Shown one piece after another: positions 25,343-39,685 of a DNA stretch of 64,000 nucleotides. The notes beneath the pieces are model-generated. The model ran no database searches and had not been told where the DNA came from. It was given only the letters and a program-made list of their open reading frames with translations. The DNA is taken from the NCBI GenBank assembly GCA_963573385.1, contig CAUYLG010063140.1, positions 1 through 64,000 of the forward strand. Direction: 5' to 3'. The translations under genes and the position numbers were made by a program. The stretch is from Cacajao melanocephalus. Lineage: Eukaryota > Chordata > Mammalia > Primates > Pitheciidae. Numbering within the stretch: position 1 is the stretch's first letter; each line of letters begins with the position of its first letter.

Positions 25343-25383
25343 TGCATGAAAGGAAAGAAGTTGCTGCTTCAGATAGAACCAAT
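25343..25383 (+). repeat. 41-bp exact direct repeat, copy 2
   Basis: Identical to 24951-24991, in the same orientation, 392 bases downstream. The context is otherwise unrelated. Confidence 0.95.
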
Positions 25384-25624
25384 CTGTTTTAGAGCCCATG
25401 TGATTTCTTTTGTGTTCTAAAGAGGCCTCATTGGCCTTGAGGGAAGTTTAGCCCAGCTGGAGCTAACTGATAAAGACGTTTTTCTCCCCATGCAAAAACC
25501 ATGGCATGATGCTACCCAATGAAATGTACAGTGGTTTCTTCATTTCATGTAACACCCAGCCTATGTTAAGATTTTGTGATAGTCTCAAATGCTTTTTGCA
25601 GCTGGTTTGTTCAAATTAGGATCC

Positions 25625-25771
25625 AGCTGGGCTCGGTGGCTCATGCCTGTAATCCCAGCTCTTAGGGAGGCAGAGGCAAGAGGATAGCTTGAGTCCAGGA
25701 GTTCGAGACCAGCCTGGGCAATATAGCGAGACCCCGTTGTTCACAAAAAGGAAAAAAAAAAAAGACAAAAA
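25625..25771 (+). mobile_element. Alu left monomer with target duplication
   Basis: AGCTGGGCTCGGTGGCTCATG through GCGAGACCCCG plus an A-rich tail. AAATTAGGATCCA at 25613-25625 recurs at 25772-25784, so the half-element arrived as an independent retroposon. Confidence 0.88.
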
Positions 25772-25784
25772 AAATTAGGATCCA

Positions 25785-27811
<2,027 letters not shown>

Positions 27812-27942
27812 AGAGGGGCCCACCAACTATTCTCTGTAAAGGACCAGACAGTAAATATTTCAGCCTGTGAGAGCTAAGCAGCAAAATCAAGACATTATGT
27901 AGGTGCTAATAAAACCATTTAAAATGTAACTATTAGCATTTT
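27812..27942 (+). mobile_element. hAT-like DNA transposon remnant
   Basis: CCACCAACTATTCTCTGTAAAGGACCAGACAGTAAATATTTCAGCC and CAAGACATTATGTAGGTGCTAATAA resemble a common mammalian DNA transposon end. The family name is uncertain. Confidence 0.45.
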
Positions 27943-28242
27943 GGCAAAGCACAGTAGCTCATGCCTGTAATCCAAGTACTTTGGGAGGCTGAGGTGGGAG
28001 GAGTTCTTGAGCTCAGGAGTTTGAGACTAGCCTGAGCACCATAGTGAAACACTATCTCTCTCTCTCTCTCTAAAAAAAAGTAGCTTGCATTTATAGTCCC
28101 AGCTACTCAGAGGCTGAGGCAGGAGGATTACTTCAGCCCAGGAGGTTGAAGCTGCAGTGATCCATGATCATACTACCATATTTCAGCCTGGGCAATGAAG
28201 TAAGACCCTGTCTTAAAAAATAAATAAAAATTAAAATAAAAT
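27943..28242 (+). mobile_element. AluJ-like element
   Basis: A diverged dimer. The first-monomer tail is replaced by a (TC)n run at about 28053-28071. The element ends in (AAAT)n. Confidence 0.88.
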
Positions 28243-28429
28243 ATAACCATTAAAGATGTAAAAATCTCCTTTTAGATTGTGGAGCCGTACCAAAATAGGC
28301 AGGAGGCTATACACAGTTACCAACCCTGGCTCAGATACTCCTACCCAAAAGGACTTACTTCTCAGCCTGGAGGAGGAGTATTGCCTAACAGCCCCCAGCA
28401 ATTAGTTTCATCACGGTCTCCTCTTCAAC

Positions 28430-28742
28430 CCATCCCGCCTCTCCTAGTCAATGACTGAGCAAGGCTTGTATTCCACTGACAACCAGCAAGAAAAAGCAAC
28501 CTGAGTCCTATAGCTGCAAGGAATGAGATTCTGCCAACAACCAGAATGAACTAGAAAGTGGATTCTTCCCTAGAACCTCAAATTAAGAGTCCAGCTGACA
28601 CCCTGACTTGGGCTTTTGAAGCAGTGAACCAGCCAAATTAACCCGGATTTCTGAAGTATAGACCTATGAGATAGTAAATGGGAGTTATATTATGCTGCAA
28701 AGTTTTCAGTAATTTGTTATACAGCAATAGAAAGTTAATAAA
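28430..28742 (+). mobile_element. MLT1-type LTR (partial)
   Basis: AACCTGAGTCCTATAGCTGCAAGGAATGAGATTCTGCCAACAACC-like sequence, GGATTCTTCCCTAGAACCTC and CAGTAATTTGTTATACAGCAATAG are MLT1 3' half features. The 5' boundary is uncertain. Confidence 0.65.
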
Positions 28743-29299
28743 CTGAGAATTGTAGTTTGCAGAGGATCTCCCCTGTAACATGGAACAGATAGGGGTAAGA
28801 CAAGGAATGGATCTGGGATCAAATAAGCCAATGGCCAGACAGACCTTCTCACAACTTAGTTTTGTACATCCTTTAGCCTAGATGTTTTTGGCATATATGG
28901 CTCATTCTATGTTGTCTCAATGAGTAAAGAGATTTATTTGTGATGATCATTGAGCTGTTAGGGATTTCGGCTAATTATGATTAGTTTCATTGGAGAAAGA
29001 CTTTGTTAATCAGCGAATGGCCATGTGAGCCTTTTCTTTCTGATTCTCAACCTCTGCTGTGGTGTTCATAATTGAGGAACAGCTACTAAGAGCTGGCAGC
29101 TGCAGAGGAAAGCCCAGGGCCATACAGGTGAGGCTAGGAACGCTGACTAGCACTGAGTATTTGAAAGAGAGTTTGCAAAAGGCTGTTACTACATATAGCA
29201 GATACCTGTGACTGCATATAGGGACTGAAGGAGACAGCCAAAAGTGCACTTGAGGATAATGAATGGCCAGCCCCCACATGATCACTCATGAAAATCCAA
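28743..29299. other. No feature recognised
   Basis: Unique-looking DNA with a 91-codon reverse frame lacking any recognisable feature. Confidence 0.3.
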
Positions 29300-30555
29300 A
29301 CAACCCAGAAGTCTCATTTAGCTTTAAAAAATCCATTATTTCTTTTCAGACAGAAGCACTTAGGGGAGCAAAATGGCTTATTTCAGCATGAGAAAGCAAT
29401 GTAACAGTACAGCTAAGCTTTGTGGGTCTCCTGATCAGACATTTATGAAACTAATAGCTTACACAGGAAAGAGATGATAGCCCTTTTGAATGCATTCTGA
29501 GCGCCCTTATGAGATGCACTATCTAATTGTGGCGTAAATATCAGCTATTGATGGTGGGTTTTGTTCATAAGGTTTGTGCTACCAGAGAGCTCTATCTATT
29601 GGTGTTAGTAATGTATGGATGATCAGGGCTGGTCCCGACATCTCTGCAGCAATAATAAAAGGTAAGAAGATGCCGAAAGAGCTAAATTTATTGTGTATGA
29701 AAAGATATAGTATTCAGTTTTCCTGATAACCAAGCTTAATTGCACAGAATTATGAGACCTCATTAATGAAACCTAATATAGACAGTTTGTATTAGTAATA
29801 GCATTATAATGATTACCTAATTTTGGAGTAAGGAATTAAAGGGGGCCAAATTAGGGTTTATTCTGCTTTTATAGTACGTGTTGTCAGGAAAAATAAATAG
29901 CTCCTGTAATTAAACTAAGGCTTTTTATGTACAAAAGAATGCAAGATAATAATTGTAAAAATAATGATGGAAATAGAAAATACGTTTGCAAGACATTATG
30001 AAATAATTGATCCAAGCAAGGATCAATAATGAATGCTAAAACTGTTAGTTGAACAGTCAACAGAGAACCAGATATTCAAACAGCACCAAAGTATCACCCT
30101 TAAAACAATAACAAGTAATTTGCTATGACTTGTTAACAGCAAATGGAGGAAAAATTACCCTTTACCATGGAGAAATATGGCTATTATCACTAGGTAACTT
30201 GCTATCTGATTGTCCCACTATTAATGACACTGTGTGAAGTAATGCTTTATAAATTATATGACAGTACCTGTCAATAATGTTTAAGAGATAATATTTAAAA
30301 TGGAAACTGGATCTAAAGGCTCAATTAGATTCAAGTTAAAGAAAATACAAAGCAGAAAAGAACAAATTAAGTGACACTTGAACACATTCAGAATATGGGA
30401 CTTCTAAAAGACAACTGTTACAGTCTCAAAAAAAAAGTGACCAGGGAAAAAGAAAGAGTTGCTAGATTAAGAGAATAAAAAGGCAAAACCAATTCAACAT
30501 GGGATCCTTGATTGGATTTTGGTTTTTTAAAAAGGTTTTAAAAATGCTTTGGGTT
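29300..30555. other. Repeat-poor AT-rich segment
   Basis: About 1.25 kb without any recognisable interspersed repeat, rich in TAAT/ATTA cores, with an 8-bp inverted repeat ATTGATCC...GGATCAAT at 30006-30027. It could be a conserved noncoding element, but that cannot be judged from one sequence. Confidence 0.3.
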
Positions 30556-30861
30556 GGCTGGGCGTGGTGGCTTATGCCTGTAATCCCAGCACTTTGGGAT
30601 GCTGAGGCGGGTGGATCACGAGGTCAGGAGTTCAAGACCAGCCTGGCCAAGATGGTGACACCCCGTCTCTACTAAAAATGCAAAAATTAGCCAGGCATGG
30701 TGGTGTGTGCCTGTAATTCCAGCTACTTGGGAGGCTGAGGCAGAGAATTGCTTGAACCTGGAAGGTTGCACTGAGCCGAGATCATGCCACTGCATTCCAG
30801 CCTGGGCAACAAAGAGAGACTCCATCTCAAAAACAAAACAAACAAACAAACAAACAAAAAA
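30556..30861 (+). mobile_element. Alu (AluSc/Y-like)
   Basis: GGCTGGGCGTGGTGGC start with GATCACGAGGTCAGG, typical of Sc/Y. A deletion of about nine bases sits in the right arm (ACCTGGAAGGTTGCAC). The tail is (CAAA)n. Confidence 0.92.
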
Positions 30862-31810
<949 letters not shown>

Positions 31811-31992
31811 TGAACTATTAAGGAATAAAATGTCGTAATGTTTCATTCATTCTGAACTGGTTCAGCAAGATAGATAGAGATAGAAGTAGGTAGACAGATA
31901 CACACAAAAAAATATAGAAACAAGCTTTTTTCTTATTTATTGCCACCAACTTCATGCATCCAGGCTCCAATCGTGTCATGCCGAAAGAAACA

Positions 31993-32900
31993 CGTTGGGT
32001 ACCAGCCCCAACCCCATACGTGGGTGCCCTTAGTCCCAGCGGTGACGAGGGATTGAGGAAAGGAAATAAGGACAGAGACAGAAGAGTGGAATTTACAGCA
32101 TGGGTCCAGGGGACCAGCACAAGCATGGGAAACCCATTGGCCCTGAGCTCTGGGCTCCAAACACTTTTATTATGTGCATAATCTCATTGATCTTACCGCC
32201 GTGGAAGGGGAGGGTGAAGGGGTAGGTAAGATAGCTGATGGGGAGAGCACTTGAGATCCTTCTGAGACATGCTAAACTAGTTCTCTGAGCATTTAACAGC
32301 ACTTAAGATCCTTCTAAGACTTTACTAGTACTCTGAGTTTATCACCAATTGTTATCAGGGTGCCACTGCATCAGAAGTATAGTGGATGAGGAGCCACCCA
32401 GTCTGATCACACCCAATGCATCAAGGGGCTTTTATCTCCCCAGCATTGCGGATAGAGCAATTAAAATCACTGCACATTCCGAGAACTTAGGCAGAGCCTG
32501 AGATGTTCCGTGATCTCTGCCCTGCAAGACTTTTCTCCTTCTTGCCAGCTCCCATCTGCAAAGACCCTCCCAGATCTTGTGAGCAGAGGTTGCCTCCCTT
32601 CTCAGCGATCTTTGCATAAGCCCTCTTTACAAGGCCCTCATACAGTCTCCATGTTGAGAAGGCATTCATGCAACCAGAACAGTATTGCCTGCTCTGCAAC
32701 CACCCCGAGGTGTTCCCCAGTGTTACTGTGCTCTTGGATGGTCTTTACCTTAGGCCTCTTGTTGCTGCTTGATTTCTAATTAACTGCACCAATAATACAA
32801 TTTAGTTCGGTGTATAAACTTCAGTGTACTCTGAGCCAAGCAAGCTTGTAATTATTTAGCTAGAATTAACATAGGTCTCCTCCGGCCACCTTGACCCACA
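31993..32900 (-). mobile_element. Solo LTR, ERVK/HML-like
   Basis: Reading the minus strand, the element starts TGTGGGTCAAGG and ends with an R/U5-like run (TTCTGTCTCTGTCCTTATTTCC, CCTCGTCACC, GGGGTTGGGGCTGGTACCC). This resembles HERV-K group LTRs, and it has an internal AATAAA in CATAATAAAAGTG. The hexamer GAAACA flanks both ends (31987-31992 and 32901-32906), a 6-bp duplication typical of this class. It requires the 3' terminus to read AACG rather than CA-ending, so that edge is tentative. A tandem duplication (AGCACTTGAGATCCTTCTGAGAC / AGCACTTAAGATCCTTCTAAGAC) lies at 32246-32340. There are no internal genes. Confidence 0.6.
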
Positions 32901-33069
32901 GAAACAATCCTTGCTCTTGTTTCTTTAACACAGTACCTGGCACGTGATAAATGATAAAAAATAAGTTCTGACCCATGCATCCCTTTTTCAGTGAAACTTA
33001 TACTTCTTGGCTGCTCCATACACACTTCTATTATAAAGAAATGTATCACATTGTTACTGTTTTTTTACC
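32901..33069. other. Spacer between LTR and L1 fragment
   Basis: No feature recognised. Confidence 0.3.
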
Positions 33070-33315
33070 ACAAGAAAAATTATCAGGGTGAAAGACAGAG
33101 ATTAACTAATGATAAAGGTATAAAGAGTACAAGAAGACTTCATCACCCTTAGTGTGTATGTGGCTAACAACAGAGCATCAAAATAAGTGAGGCAGAAACA
33201 GATAAAAGTGCAAGGAGAAATCCAGTCTTATAGCTGGAGACTCCAATACTTCTTAATCCACAATGGACAGATCAAGCAGGCAGGAAATCAGTGAGGACAC
33301 AGCTGAACCCAGTAG

Positions 33316-33651
33316 TGAAGAGGGAGACCCAGGCATCTCAGATCAACTTCCCCTTTTCATTCCTAAGACTATAAACTTCCCCTTTTCATTCCTAAGACTG
33401 TAAACTGAAACCTTTTCATATGTAATTCCTGAGACTGTAAACTGAGACCCTCTTCATATGTTAAGCTATAAACCTAAGATTCTTCCACGTGTAACATCTA
33501 AAGTATAAGCCTACATAAAGACGGAACCTTCCTTTGTTAGGGGAGCTTGGCTGTTAGGCAACTATGCCACCTTGCTCCCGGCCGAATAAACCCTCCTTCC
33601 TCCTGTATTTGGTATCCGAGAGATCTGTTTCCTGAGGCCACTCCTGCTACA
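33316..33651 (+). mobile_element. Solo LTR (ERV1-like) inside L1
   Basis: The 336-bp unit begins TGAAGAGGGAGACC and ends CACTCCTGCTACA. GTAG on both sides (33312-33315, 33652-33655) is a 4-bp duplication. It contains a 29-bp tandem repeat (AACTTCCCCTTTTCATTCC twice, from 33345 and 33374, plus a diverged third copy). It also has an AATAAA in GGCCGAATAAACCCTCC, in LTR-like order (repeats, then poly(A) signal, then U5-like end). Confidence 0.75.
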
Positions 33652-34204
33652 GTAGCAGTACCAATCTACTGGATATGATTGATATCTGTAGACTGCTTTG
33701 TCCAACAGCAGCACCTTATACATTCTTCTCAAGCTCACATGGAACATGCGCCATGATAGACCACATTCCAGGCCATAAAATGCACCTTAATGATTTAAAA
33801 GAATAAAAATCACACATTTGCTTTCAGACCATGTTGTAATTAAATTAGAATCAATAACGGAAAGATAGAGGCCGCAGCTCCTGCTTCGGAAAAAATAGTA
33901 ACAGAAGGATAGCTAGAAAATCCCAAATACTTGGAGATTAAAAAACACCCTTCTAAATAATATATGGATAAGAAAAGAAATCTCAAAAGAACTTAAAAAA
34001 TGTTTCAAACTAAATGAAAATGAAAATACAACTCATTAAAATTTGTGTAATGCAGCAAAAACAGTGCTTGGAAGGAAATCTATACATTGAATACATAAAC
34101 TAGAAAAGAATAAAGATCTATAATAATCTAAACTTCTATTTTAGAAAAGTAAAAAAAAGAAGAGCAAACCAAATGCTAAATAAGCAGAAGAAAAGAGAAT
34201 GAAA

Positions 34205-34331
34205 GGCCAGGCGCGGTGGCTCACGCCTGTAATCCCAGCACTCGGGGAGGCGAGGTGGGCAGATTACCTGAGGTCAGGAGTTCAAGACCATCCTGACCAA
34301 CACAGTGAAACCCTATCTTTAAAAAAAAAAA
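34205..34331 (+). mobile_element. Alu left half inserted in L1
   Basis: GGCCAGGCGCGGTGGCTCACG to AAACCCTATCTTT plus poly(A), with no right arm. AGAAAAGAGAATGAAA (34189-34204) and AGAAAATAGAATGAAA (34332-34347) are the duplication. Confidence 0.88.
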
Positions 34332-34487
34332 AGAAAATAGAATGAAAAATTAGAGCAAAAATCAATGAAATGGAAAATAGGAAGTCAATAGACAAAATCA
34401 ACAAAATCCAAAGCTAGTTCTTTAAAAAGTTCATTAAAATAGATAACTCTCTAGGCCAAGAAAAAAAAAAGAGAGAAACACAAATTA

Positions 34488-34800
34488 AACTTGTTCCCTG
34501 GTATTCATGGGGAATTGTTCCAGGACTCCCTGTGGATACCAAAATTCATGGATGCTCAAATCTCTTATATAAAATGGCACAGTATTTACATACAGCCTAC
34601 ACACATCTTCTCTCATGCTTTAAATCATCTCTAGATTACTTTTAATACCTAACACAATGTAAACGCTATGTAAGTGTTACAATATACTGTTTTAAAATTT
34701 GTATTATTTTATTTTTATTTTTGCTATTGAAAAAATACTTTTTGATCCATGGTTGGTTGATTTTATGAATGGGGAACCCATGAAGATGGAAGGCTGGCTG
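34488..34800 (+). mobile_element. Tigger-type (MER2-like) DNA transposon inside L1
   Basis: CTTGTTCCCTGGTATTCATGGGG, CTCCCTGTGGATACC, GATGCTCAAATCTCTTATATAAAATGGC and GATCCATGGTTGGTTGATTTTATGAATGGGGAACCC-like sequence are MER2-like. TA lies on each side (34486-34487, 34801-34802). The L1 ORF2 match resumes immediately (CTAATATCAG), proving insertion. Confidence 0.8.
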
Positions 34801-34889
34801 TACTAATATCAGAAGAGGAAGAGGAGGGACATCACTAGAGATCCCGTGGATATTGAAAGAATAATAAAGGAGTATTACGAATATTGTTT

Positions 34890-34990
34890 CATTTTGTGCT
34901 TCCTATAAACTGTAAATACCTAGATAGCAAGAATTCTGTCTTACTCATCTTTTAACAACTACTATATACCTTACAATGTTTAATAAAATG
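34890..34990 (+). mobile_element. L2 3' end fragment
   Basis: ACTGTAAATACCTAGATAGCAAGAATTCTGTCTTACTCATC and GTTTAATAAAATG resemble the L2 3' terminus in sense orientation. Confidence 0.5.
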
Positions 34991-35193
34991 TTATGATTTG
35001 GGTTTATGATTCACAAAAGAATGCTAAAAGAGGTGAAAAATGGACAGACTAGAAAGCATAAAAGCAAAAGTTATGTCAGGTGGTACGAGTCTGGTTTAAG
35101 GGTCAAAGATAACCATCTTATAAAAGAAGGGAAGATCAAGGGCAGGGCTTTAGAGGGAGAGAGGATAAACACAGTTTGATTAAATGGCTGATT

Positions 35194-35483
35194 TGACTGG
35201 GTGTGGTGGCTCATGCCTATAATCCCAAAATTTTGAAAGGCTGAGGCAGGAGGATTGCTTAAGCCTAGGGGTTCAAGACCACCCTGGACAACAGGGAGAA
35301 ACTCCATCTCTACCAAAAAGCAAAAAAAAAAAAACCAAAAACAACAACAAAAAAATTAGCCAGGTGTGGTAGTACACATCTGTATTCCCAGCTGCTTGGG
35401 AGGCAGAAGTGGATCGGTTAGGCCTAGAAGGTTGAGGCTGCAGTGACCCATGATTGCTCCACTGCACTCCAGCCTTGGTGATG
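35194..35483 (+). mobile_element. AluJ-like element
   Basis: A diverged dimer with an expanded A-rich linker (AAAAACAACAACAAAAAAA) and a degraded 3' end passing into a microsatellite. Confidence 0.87.
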
Positions 35484-35486
35484 CAG

Positions 35487-35525
35487 ATATATGTATCTAT
35501 CTATATCTATCTATAATACATAGAT

Positions 35526-35556
<31 letters not shown>

Positions 35557-35572
35557 GTATATGTATATATGA
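35487..35572. repeat. Compound (TATC)n-(TA)n-(CA)n microsatellite
   Basis: ATCTATCTATATCTATCTAT, then ATATATATA, (CA)n and TATATGTATATG units, immediately after the Alu end. Confidence 0.85.
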
Positions 35573-36009
35573 GGTTTATCCACAGTAAAGTTCAGTCTAG
35601 GGTTAATAAAAGATTCTGGTGTTCACTAGTGTTCACTAAGGCAAAGAATAATTGCAGTAGCAGAGCCTTCGGTGAAGCTAAGGTCCCCAGGAGATCTGGG
35701 ATGTCTGTAACAAAGGAACAGCTGAGTGAGTCTTAGTCATTCAGATAAGCCAGCAGAAGTGAAGATCAGTGAATGTGGATGGGCCTCAGGGCCCAGGGAT
35801 CAAAACAAGCAGATAGAAAAGGCAGAGTATAGAATCCAGACAGGGAGCCTGGCAACAAGGTGTGTGATTCTGCATAAGCAGATTTGTGAGGACACCAACT
35901 ATGGACTGATGTAGATAAACATTTCTGGTAATTCCAGTTAGTGATTCACTCTAAAATCACATAGGATAGTATCTCTTTAAAGGCACTTGTGTACTTAGCA
36001 TGTACCACC
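35573..36009. other. No feature recognised
   Basis: Unique-looking DNA. GTGTTCACTA is duplicated in tandem near 35619-35638. Confidence 0.3.
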
Positions 36010-36115
36010 CCCTCTTTTATGCATACTATATGTTTAAACCATTTAAACTCACACCAACCCCCTGGGGTTAGGTGCTATTACTGTCCCTGTTACAGATGAG
36101 GAAAGTGAGAGCTAG
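36010..36115 (-). mobile_element. MIR SINE, inverted
   Basis: AACTCACACCAACCCCCTGGGGTTAGG and TGTTACAGATGAGGAAAGTGAGAG match the reverse MIR core. Confidence 0.7.
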
Positions 36116-36624
36116 GAGTTCATTGGTCTCATGATCCCCTATAGGCTGGCCTTCCAGAAAAACGAGCTGACTTACCCCACGATTCCCTGGAAACCAGTCA
36201 GACGGAATTGTCTTAAATTCTGGCTTGTAGCCCAAAGGAAGGCTTGCCCACAAGTCTTGCCAGTATGTGGTTGAACAGAAATTAGAATCCAGGTAGCCTG
36301 AGTCTTTTTCTTGCCAGGCAGGTGCTGGGGCTTTGCCAAGCATGAAGGTTCAGGTGGTAGGTCCTGCCACTGCTTTGCACACCAGCTCCCTGGTGCTCAC
36401 CTCAACTGCCAATGCTGAGCTGGAAGGATAGGGCTGAAGGCAAAATCCTACCCATCGTGTTGCTAGTGTATTCTACCCTGGTAGTGGTCACACCAAAGAA
36501 AGACCTGGGCTTCCCTTATCATGTAGCTTAAAAGCAACACAAGGAGTCGCTCTCTTGTAGTCTGACCTCCAGGAAGACCAGATAGCTATGTGCTGTCTTT
36601 GATTTACCTGGAGACTCACACACC
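36116..36624. other. No feature recognised
   Basis: Moderately GC-rich unique DNA. Confidence 0.3.
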
Positions 36625-36626
36625 TA

Positions 36627-36940
36627 CACTAGTGCCCCCTTACCTAAAGGGGATATATTCCAAGACCCCCAGTGGATGCCTGAAACCATAAATAATACCA
36701 AAACCTACATGTGCTATTCTTTTCCTATACATATATACTTATGATAAAATTTAATTTATATAATAGATTAGGCACGGTGAAAAGATTAACAATAATAAAA
36801 GAATTATAACAACATACTATAATAAAAATGATGTGAACATAGTCTCTCTGTCTCAAAATATCTTATTGTTTGTAATATTTTTGGACTGTGGTTGTTTGTG
36901 ACAAGTAAAAACTCAGATGGTGGTGGGGGGGGCACTACTG
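36627..36940 (+). mobile_element. TA-flanked DNA transposon (Tigger-class)
   Basis: Inverted termini CACTAGTGCCCCC (left) and GGGGGGCACTACTG (right) with TA at 36625-36626 and 36941-36942. The interior has ATATATTCCAAGACCCCCAGTGG, TGCCTGAAACC and TTTAATTTATATAATAGATTAGGC, known from a Tigger-related nonautonomous family. Confidence 0.8.
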
Positions 36941-36942
36941 TA

Positions 36943-37752
<810 letters not shown>

Positions 37753-37804
37753 CCAATTGTCTTTTCTAATCAAGAGGGACTGATCCTTTAAAGAAAATAC
37801 AGAG

Positions 37805-38098
37805 GGACCCGGGTGCGGTGGCTCACACCTGTACTCCCAGCACTTTGGGAAGCTGAGGCGGGCAGATTACTTGAGGTCAGGAGTTCAAGACCAGCCTGGC
37901 CAACATGGTGAAACCCCCTCTCTACTAAAAATATAAAAATTGGCTGGGTGTGGTCGTGGGCACCTGTGATCCCAGCTACTCAGGAGGCTGAGGCAGGAAA
38001 ATCACTTGAACCCAGGAGGCAGAGTTTGCACTGAGCTGAGATCACACCACTGCACTCCAGCCTGGGTGACAAAGTGAGACTTCATCTTAAAAGAAAAA
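37805..38098 (+). mobile_element. Full-length AluS-like element
   Basis: Begins GGACCCGGGTGCGGTGGC. AAAGAAAATACAGAG before and AAAGAAAAATACAGAG after the tail form the target duplication. It lies 52 bases from the oppositely oriented Alu to its left. Confidence 0.95.
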
Positions 38099-38114
38099 AA
38101 AGAAAAATACAGAG

Positions 38115-39092
38115 TTTAAGGGAAGATATGATCAATGTAACATTGGATCATAGACTTTTAGAGTCTTAAGAGATGAGAAAAGAGATAAAGATGGATAGAT
38201 AAGTAGTAACTAGGATAAGACTCTCACAAACTGGACCTTAAATGGATTTAGGAGGAAATACAGGATTAGGATAGAGAAAAAGAAGAGAAAGAATTGCCTA
38301 TAGGCATAATAAAAAGCACAAGTGAATAAATCAACACAGAGGGTATTGTGGACCAGTGAGGAAGGATCATGATCTAGACTAGGGGATTAATGTTGGAAAC
38401 AGAGACATGTTAGAAAGGATAGGATGGGACATATTATATAGTTTCAATCATAATAGGTGAGCACTTGAGCTAGGAAGTAGTATAATGTTCACAGGTAGTA
38501 AAGAGGTATAATGAAAAAACTGTTACTTCGTAAAAATTAATCTGATAATGGTGTTCAGTAGGTTGGAGAGAAGATCAATTAGAACGTTATCTGTGGAATT
38601 CCAACAACCTGATGAACTGAGTTGATGGAGAGAGATGCTCCTCCCACTACTAAGACTCAAAGATGAGGCAAAAATATTTATAGGTGATGGGCAATGATGA
38701 AAAAAAATGATAGATGACATGAAGAATGGGAGTAGGGAAGATCATATTTAAGATTCTGAGGTCCTTAAATGATGTAACATGTTTACTAGCCCAAAAATAC
38801 ATACTAAAAGAGTAGAAAGAAAACATAAAATTTCCAAATCCATAGGAAGGGTCAAGAAAACAATCCAAATGAAAGGAAAGAACAACGTCTCTTGGAACAT
38901 AACAACAGAATATAATATGAACAGTACTTCCTTATATGTAACGCAGGTATTAAACACAGGGTGGGAAGTACACATATCAATTTCAGAATAGTGGTTTAAT
39001 CTGAAATTGTTAAACAGGGAGGGATGCAATAGAACTGAGAGCTAGTTCAAAGGCCTTTTGTTGTATCTGTAAAGTCTTTTATTTCTTAAAAA
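38115..39092. other. No feature recognised
   Basis: About 1 kb of A-rich DNA. Reverse frames of 65-93 codons lack recognisable features. Confidence 0.3.
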
Positions 39093-39094
39093 TA

Positions 39095-39418
39095 CAATCA
39101 TGTACCACATAGTAACATTTTGGTCAAGGGACTACCATATGACATGGTCCTGTAAGATTATAGTACTGTCTTTTTACTGTACCTTTTCTATGTGTAGATA
39201 CAAAAATACTGCCATTAGATTGCCTACAGTATTCAGCACAGTAACATGCTGTGCAGGGTTGTAGCCTAGGAGCAATGGGCTACACCATATAGCCTAGGTG
39301 TGTCATAGGCTCTACCATTTTCCTTGTATAAGTACACTCTGTGATGGTCACACAATGATGAAATCGCCTAATGATGCATTTCTCAGAATAAATTCCTGTT
39401 TTAAGCAACCCATGATTG
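39095..39418 (-). mobile_element. TA-flanked DNA transposon (Tigger-class)
   Basis: Perfect inverted ends CAATCATG / CATGATTG with TA at 39093-39094 and 39419-39420. The interior (GTAGCCTAGGAGCAATGGGC, ACCATATAGCCTAGGTGTG, AATCGCCTAATGATGCATTTCTCAG) is a familiar nonautonomous mammalian transposon. Confidence 0.8.
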
Positions 39419-39420
39419 TA

Positions 39421-39670
39421 TCTGAAGCAAATATCAATATCTCCTTATTAATTCTTAGGGTAAATATATAAATGTATATTATTCTCTAATTTGCTATTGT
39501 ATTATCTATAATGCATATACTATATACAATATATATGTGACATATAGTATAATATTTGAAAAGCTATTAAAGTAATTGAAGCCTGAGGTGAAGGGTCTAG
39601 ATTAATGTTGCACAAGAGAGAGTCCCCTAATATGACTTTTTGCACCTTCATCCCTGGCAGAAATCCCCTA
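39421..39670. other. AT-rich spacer with inverted repeat
   Basis: TATACTATAT (39516-39525) and ATATAGTATA (39542-39551) form 10-bp arms. Otherwise nothing recognised. Confidence 0.35.
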
Positions 39671-39685
39671 AATAATATCCATGGA

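Larger units (their letters stand above)
33070..34885 (+). mobile_element. L1 ORF2 fragment with three nested insertions
   Basis: Blocks 33070-33315, 33652-34204, 34348-34487 and 34801-34885 are consecutive pieces of one L1 ORF2 endonuclease/early region: CAATGGACAGATCAAGCAGGCAGG, AGCTCACATGGAACATGCGCC, GGCCATAAAATGCACCTTAATG, TTGGAGATTAAAAAACACCC, ACTCATTAAAATTTGTGTAATGC, CAGTGCTTGGAAGG and ACTAATATCAGAAG. The frame is destroyed. Both L1 ends are missing. Age is consistent with an L1M/L1PB type. Confidence 0.85.

Noticed and set aside
33070..34885. Possible active LINE-1 ORF2
   Set aside because: Fragmentary, frame-broken, lacking both L1 ends, and interrupted three times.
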